A stretch of DNA of 14,484 nt from Amanita rubescens (lineage: Eukaryota; Basidiomycota; Agaricomycetes; Agaricales; Amanitaceae), in NCBI GenBank assembly GCA_015039365.1, contig WION01000799.1, positions 1 through 14,484 of the forward strand, given 5' to 3'. Shown piece by piece: positions 10,199-14,484 of the stretch (the stretch's first letter is position 1; each line of letters starts with the position of its first letter). Both the position numbers and the translations under genes were made by a program. A model generated the notes under the pieces. That model was not told where the DNA came from, searched no databases, and saw nothing but the letters and a program-made list of their open reading frames with translations.

Positions 10199-11911
10199 TC
10201 ACGCTTTGATATGTTGACTCTTGCGCGCGGCGTCCTTCGAGCAATATTCATTCTCGATTCTCCTAAGGTCCTCATAGCCCTTGTTAGGCAAAGCTTTTGG
10301 TAGGGATTAAACAGAGTCGATTATTTAGCTTGAAACTTACGGCAAATGTAATCCAAGGTGCCGTCTGGGAGATCTACATGTCTTGCACTTGACCAGTCAT
10401 ATATGTACGCCTTCAACTTGTTATCGATGTCCTTGCCATAGATAAAATATTTATCTATTGGATGCCTGAGCGATATAAATAATCGGCACACTTCATCCGC
10501 TGAGACTCGAGAGCGGCAACACTTACGTATTTACCATCCCGAAGTCCGTCTTATACCGTTCCATTGCTTCTTGTTTCAGTTCTTCACGCCTTTCTGGAGT
10601 CAGGCCCTTTACTTCCATCTCGCCTTGAAACTTCATCACAAAGTACACCACACTTATTTCCCTCGCCCCATCCACCCTTAGCTGCCCGCCTGCAAGTAAA
10701 CCTTTAACCGCTATCAAATTTGTGATCTCATGATAAAGGTACTGGTGTTTCCGGGATCCTTCGACCCAAGATACTTTGACGACGGCCGGGAAACCATCGA
10801 CGAGTTTGTGTAATTTGTAATAATTAGCTTCGGCATTGCCCCAAAGATAGACAGGCTTGTCATTAATGATGTTCTTCTCGAGCGTAGGAAGAAGCTAAGA
10901 ACATGAACGAGAATCAAGATAAGTATGATAGATACGAAATGTTGTGTCGTACTGAGAAACCTTTGGTCCAGGTTTTGGTATGGGTTTTGGCGGTAATGGA
11001 AGGCCGCCAGACTTTCCGGGCCAATAAAACGCTTCCAACCAGTTAGAGGGTGGGGCCCCAATGCCCGGAACTTTCCAATACCTTGCGTGGGCCCAATCAA
11101 ACAGGTTCAGACGTGAATTGGAGTCATAGTCATGAGCGGAATTGGCCATATGTAGATCCCTGACATTGGTACAAACTAGTAATCAGAAATGATAAAATCC
11201 AACTACATGCACGTACTTATGAATCATGCCATACTTGTGCTGATATTCGCGATTAGTTGTCATCATCAGCGCGGAATACTTTGCTTTGTCCTCTGCATTA
11301 TTCGGATCCAGTGCAACACCCATGTTCACAAACAGGAGATATACATTCATCTTCAACTGACCGGCAGGCCATTCAACACACCGTCAATATACTGCTCAAC
11401 CTGTTTCGAATTCGAGACTTCTAATAGGACGATTTCATATCGTCTTCGGTTAGGCCTCTGTACACTTTCAAGACGGGATTGATATACTGCACGACACGGC
11501 GTCTAATTGCTGATGATTGTATGTTCCTTTGAGAACAGGACGCATGAATGTTCGGTGAGAATAGTTTTCTGTATGGCCATTTCTAGCCAGGGTGGAAATT
11601 GTTTCGACGCTTCTAGAAATCCCGGGCAATAGCAAGACTAGTTACATACAGAGCAAAATAAGTACGTACTAGTTCCGGCATCACCTTTCCGAGTCGTTGT
11701 CCTGGCGGAGGTCCACAGAAGATATTGATAGGATTTGATGCTTTCTTTCCTGCCCTTTTCTGGAAAGGTGTAAAGCGAATAAGGTCGAAATATCGCAAGG
11801 ATAGTCAGCACGTACGACGATGAAAACGGCATCATTCTTGCAGGCTAAGGCGTCAGCTACAAGCCACGAGCATAGCATGGAGACAACGAAGACCACGGTT
11901 GAGAGGCGCAT
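10199..11911 (-). pseudogene. Copy C: secreted tandem kinase-like gene, one broken exon
   Basis: Seven exons: 11816-11911, 11670-11759, 11217-11612, about 10953-11159, 10527-10894, 10341-10465, 10199-10293. ATG 11911 opens a signal peptide (MRLSTVVFVVSMLCSW, cleavage likely ALA/CKND). Exon 2 is CGPPPGQRLG-rich. Exon 3 is broken: against B it has three single-base losses, an insertion of about 11 nt and an early TAG. The loop across intron 3 is still H-K-D-L-H-M-A-N, and exon 4 gives FDWAHAR and a Pro-rich linker; its donor looks damaged. Exons 5 to 7 are open and splice in phase. Domain 2 has VYLWGNAEANYY, FPAVVKVSW (Lys), HEITNL (Glu), VYFVMKF, then GMVNT/HPIDKYFIY and DWSSARHVDLP. The last exon gives KGYEDLRRIENEYC and ends HIKA. 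The intact ancestor would be about 455 residues. No known family assigned. Confidence 0.65.
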
Positions 11912-12085
11912 GAGTTGACTAGCGCAGTAAAGGCCTGTACTATCGCAGAACGTTGAACAGTCTAGGAGCCAAGGCAAGTTGAGGAGGAGATCGCATCTAG
12001 CAACGGCCAACGGGCGTCGGGCACAGCCTTGAGCTCGCGATTGGTCGTCAGGGTGGCCCTGTGATCGGGACGGCGCAATCTGCCT
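10199..12085 (-). repeat. Right unit of tandem duplication (C)
   Basis: Partner of 8082-9975. The two units are separated by only about 220 nt that I could not align. Confidence 0.7.
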
Positions 12086-12416
12086 GTACTTGATGCAATT
12101 CATTTTCGGTAAGTAGACACTGGCGCCAGCGTGAAACGACGCCCGACTAGATAACATTTACAGCGCCTTTTCGGTGACCCTTTGCTAAGACCAGGTTATA
12201 TGATTTTCGTCAGTTGAGTCGTGGCGGAAAGACGTAACCCTAAACTATGGTCACCGAACTCGTCCACCGGCTAAGTAGCTTCCTCTTCTTCCACTACCAG
12301 CAATCCACCTTGTCCAACGCAACGTCAAAAAGCTGGCTGACGCGTACGTAGCTTGCTAATTGTCTATAGTAGTCACATGTCACGCGTGATCAATCGATCC
12401 TCACCAACCTTCTACT
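11912..12416. other. Divergent upstream region
   Basis: This lies between the start of copy C (left) and the start of the oxygenase gene (right), so it should hold both promoters. The part to about 12085 is shared with the flank of copy B. An upstream frame on the minus strand continues to 12157 but lies before the signal peptide ATG and is not conserved in A or B. No clear TATA box was identified. Confidence 0.45.
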
Positions 12417-13781
12417 ATGGACACCGACAGTTTGCTGACTTCAGAACAGCTTCAAGCGCTCAGACAGTCTATCTCATCCCATGCGCCATTTTGTAGCGGC
12501 GTCTTGCCAGTGTCCAATCCCGTAGACTTGGCCTTGTACTATGGGAAAGGAGAAAACGCTCGGTGACTTGGGCTCCTTGACATCTCGCTTGCAATACTTA
12601 ACAGGCTCTTCATAGCTGGATCGATCTCTATCGCCCTTCAAATGAATCCATATCAAACCTTGTCAACGCATGCGAACCTGCAACATTTGGTTTCAAGGGC
12701 GAGGACGTGTATGATGAATGTTACAGAAAAGCCGGAAAGCTCGACTGCACCTCATTTCGGCCTATGCTCGACATTTCGAGCCTCGGTCTCGTCGAGATTG
12801 TACGCGATGGCCTTTTACATGGGATGGAGGCGCAGAAACCTATTCGAGCCGAGCTGTACAATTTGAACGTCTATGGTGTCGTCCTACATCTGAAACATGT
12901 CGCACACGTACTAATGCGTTCTCGTAGGAGAGGGATCATTCTTCAAGGCACACAGGGATACTCCCCACGGTCAAAAGATGTTCGGATCTCTAGTCATCTT
13001 CTACCCAACTTCCCACCAAGGCGGTAGGTTGCACATCAGGAAAGACGACAAGGAATGGTATTTCGACTCTGAAATATTGACCGAAACCGAGGAGCCTCAC
13101 ATCGGCTATGTCGCCTTGTACAGCGATGTCGAACACGAAGTTGATTTGGTCAAATCCGGCCACAGAGTATCGATCACCTACAATCTCTTCTACGAATCGG
13201 ACCACTTTGTGCAGCATCCTACTTCCTTGTCTCCTAATGCTCTTGCTTTTAAAAACTTGTTGCAAGGCCTTTTGGATGATCCGACGTTTCTCCCGGACGG
13301 AGGGTGGCTTGGTTTCGGCCTTGAATATCACTATCCGCTACCCACTGCTACCAAACACATCAAACTGGACAAAATCTCCAACAACCTTAAAGGAAGCGAC
13401 GCGGAAATCATGCAAGTCGCGGAACAACTTGGTCTTAACGCGTCGCTCTGGTGCCTGGTCGAGTCTGCCCGTGCCAAGGTGGCATGCAAAGGAATATTAC
13501 CTGATATAAGTGGGATGGAATTTGGCGAAAATACAATCGCTCTCGACTCATTCCTCCGCGAAGAAGTCGGGGCCAAGATGTTGCAAGAAAGCGAGGAAGG
13601 AGAGGTTGACGAGAGGTGTTACATCAATTGGGTCACGCGTCCGACTGGTACGAACCGTACCCGGACGGCTTACCTGTATTATGGAAACGAGACAACCTCC
13701 GAATATGCATATAACACGGTTTGTTTGGTTATACGAGTGGAGAAAAGAGGGCAAAATCAGACCCAGAACCCTAGTGACTGA
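12417..13781 (+). CDS. 2OG-Fe(II) oxygenase domain protein
   Basis: Three exons, 12417-12562, 12616-12875 and 12928-13781, joined by introns of 53 and 52 nt, give 419 residues with no frame problem. ATG 12417 is chosen because the protein reads smoothly from there into the first splice. Residues 127-230 form the prolyl-4-hydroxylase-like double-stranded beta-helix core. AHRDTP supplies the iron ligands His144 and Asp146, FGSLVIFYP and GGRL are core strands, DVEHEV supplies the distal ligand His205, and SGHRVSITYNL supplies Arg215 for 2-oxoglutarate, ten residues on as expected. The C-terminal half is a family-specific extension (YGNE near the end). This form is widespread in basidiomycetes; its substrate is unknown. 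No signal peptide is visible, so it is probably intracellular. It ends 80 nt from the convergent methyltransferase gene. It is the only complete gene in the window. Confidence 0.88.
12563..12615 (+). other. Intron 1 of the oxygenase gene
   Basis: Donor gtgact and acceptor catag bound 53 nt. Removal avoids the TGA at 12563 region and restores the conserved reading (ENAR then WIDLY). Confidence 0.8.
12876..12927 (+). other. Intron 2 of the oxygenase gene
   Basis: Donor gtgtcg and acceptor cgtag bound 52 nt, with a branch-like ctaat at 12911. Removal joins NVYG to EGSFFKAHRD, just ahead of the iron-binding motif. Confidence 0.8.
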
Positions 13782-13861
13782 TACGCTCCGGTTTATGCAT
13801 GTATATATCCCGTCAATGTTCTGTCTATTTCATTTCGTCTACGTTGAATCCAAAAGTCAAT
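13782..13861. other. Convergent intergenic gap
   Basis: Only 80 nt separate the stop codons of the oxygenase and methyltransferase genes, so their 3' untranslated regions probably overlap. Confidence 0.6.
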
Positions 13862-14484
13862 TTAAAGTCTTGTAATACTCCACTTCATCCAATGGACTAT
13901 CTCACCACCTCTATCGACCGGAAAAACTTCCGTCTCTACCTTGACAGTGCCCTTTTCGAATATTTCACCATCCCAAAGCTCATTCCAAGAATCGGACGAA
14001 TGACAAAATATTTGATGCTGCACGCCATCCACCAAGGTATATCTTGCTCCCTTCACAAGTGCCCCGCGATTCGCCCCGAATATAGTTGATCCAGGAAGCG
14101 GTGAGATTAAAGACCCGAATTTCTGTGCGATATCGCGCTGCCCTGCTTCATCAAAGAGATGGAAGAATGAGGATGCGCAAATGGCGGAAACGTGACCTTG
14201 GAGAGGATTCAAGCTGGTTAAGGATTTGAGATTGGCAGGGCGAGGATTGATATTGAGGGGTGGATTGGAGGAGTAGAAAGGAGCGCGTGGTGTACTAAGC
14301 ATTGCTGCGTCGAATATGTCACCAGCGATGAATGCCGCTGGGAATGTTTCGGGAGTGCTCCGGAAGAGCTCATGGCCGTAGTCCCAAAAAGCTATATACA
14401 ACGTCAGTTAAGAGTAAGAAGATTTCGTGGATGCTCGCCTTGACGCAGTTCGAACCCCATTACGTTCTCCGCCGGCCAGCCATC
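13862..14484 (-). CDS. Methyltransferase-like protein, 3' part
   Basis: The gene runs off the right edge. Exon pieces are 14445-14484 and 13862-14391, split by a 53-nt intron (14392-14444, donor gtcaag, acceptor tatag), giving DGWPAENVMGFEL then PFWDYGHELF. This resembles basidiomycete SAM-dependent methyltransferases of the class-I fold. The visible part has the strand entering the FWD..HELF helix, FIAGDIFD, then a core strand/helix pair (HVSAICASSFFHLFDEAGQ), GSTIFGANRG, a SWNELWDGEIFEKGTV segment and a terminal strand ending KWSITRL. The SAM-binding glycine motif should lie upstream, outside the window. The substrate is unknown. About 190 residues are seen. The ATG at 14401 lies in the intron and is not the start. 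Confidence 0.78.

Noticed and set aside
3485..11911. Repeat-induced point mutation as the cause of decay
   Set aside because: The breaks are mostly small indels; I see no clear excess of C-to-T changes between copies. A proper dinucleotide index was not computed.
13331..13576. Minus-strand open frame inside the oxygenase gene
   Set aside because: Shadow of the intact plus-strand oxygenase; no motif or splice support.
14448..14460. gttcgaacccc resembling a tRNA T-arm
   Set aside because: It lies in the coding exon of the methyltransferase gene and has no cloverleaf context.
1..14484. CRISPR arrays, transposon ends or transposase genes
   Set aside because: No regularly spaced short repeats, terminal inverted repeats or transposase motifs were seen; the only large repeats are the gene copies described.

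Overview
The window looks like nuclear DNA of an agaricomycete-type basidiomycete. Introns are about 50 nt long with GT..AG ends, coding stretches lie on both strands, and three of the recognisable families (a 2OG-Fe(II) oxygenase with an AHRD motif, an F-box protein and a small methyltransferase) have the form typical of mushroom-forming fungi. Species cannot be named from the sequence.

Layout. 1-1128 holds nothing I can support. 1129-3158 (+) is a patchwork of coding-like fragments rich in Ser, Pro and Thr, including an AT-hook-like motif, with stops between them; it reads as a decayed gene or genes. 3485-5001, 8082-9809 and 10199-11911 (all -) are three copies, A, B and C, of one seven-exon gene that I do not recognise. 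Between A and B lies a decayed F-box gene (5552-7320, +), followed by a second short scrap of the same family (7625-7830, +). The right end is healthy: an intact three-exon 2OG-Fe(II) oxygenase (12417-13781, +) and, tail to tail 80 nt away, the 3' part of a methyltransferase gene (13862 to the window edge, -).

The main discovery is the three-copy family. Spliced by eye, the ancestral protein is about 455 residues: a signal peptide, a short Cys/Pro/Gly linker, and two kinase-like domains in tandem joined by a Pro-rich linker. Domain 1 (exons 3+4) keeps a Lys in a VKVY strand, a Glu helix and an H-x-D-x-x-x-x-N loop followed by a DW motif. Domain 2 (exons 5+6) has the same architecture but has lost the His and Asn of the loop. 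Both domains are cut by a phase-2 intron at the same place in the loop, which indicates internal duplication of a two-exon unit. Every copy carries indels. B is best preserved in domain 1 and C in domain 2, while an 11-residue motif around DW differs between copies only by silent changes. This looks like a secreted or secretory-pathway kinase/pseudokinase family caught in expansion and decay.

The genes do not form a pathway. The picture is an accessory, gene-graveyard interval of lineage-specific families next to ordinary genes. All gene models were made by eye and not tested against transcripts or databases.
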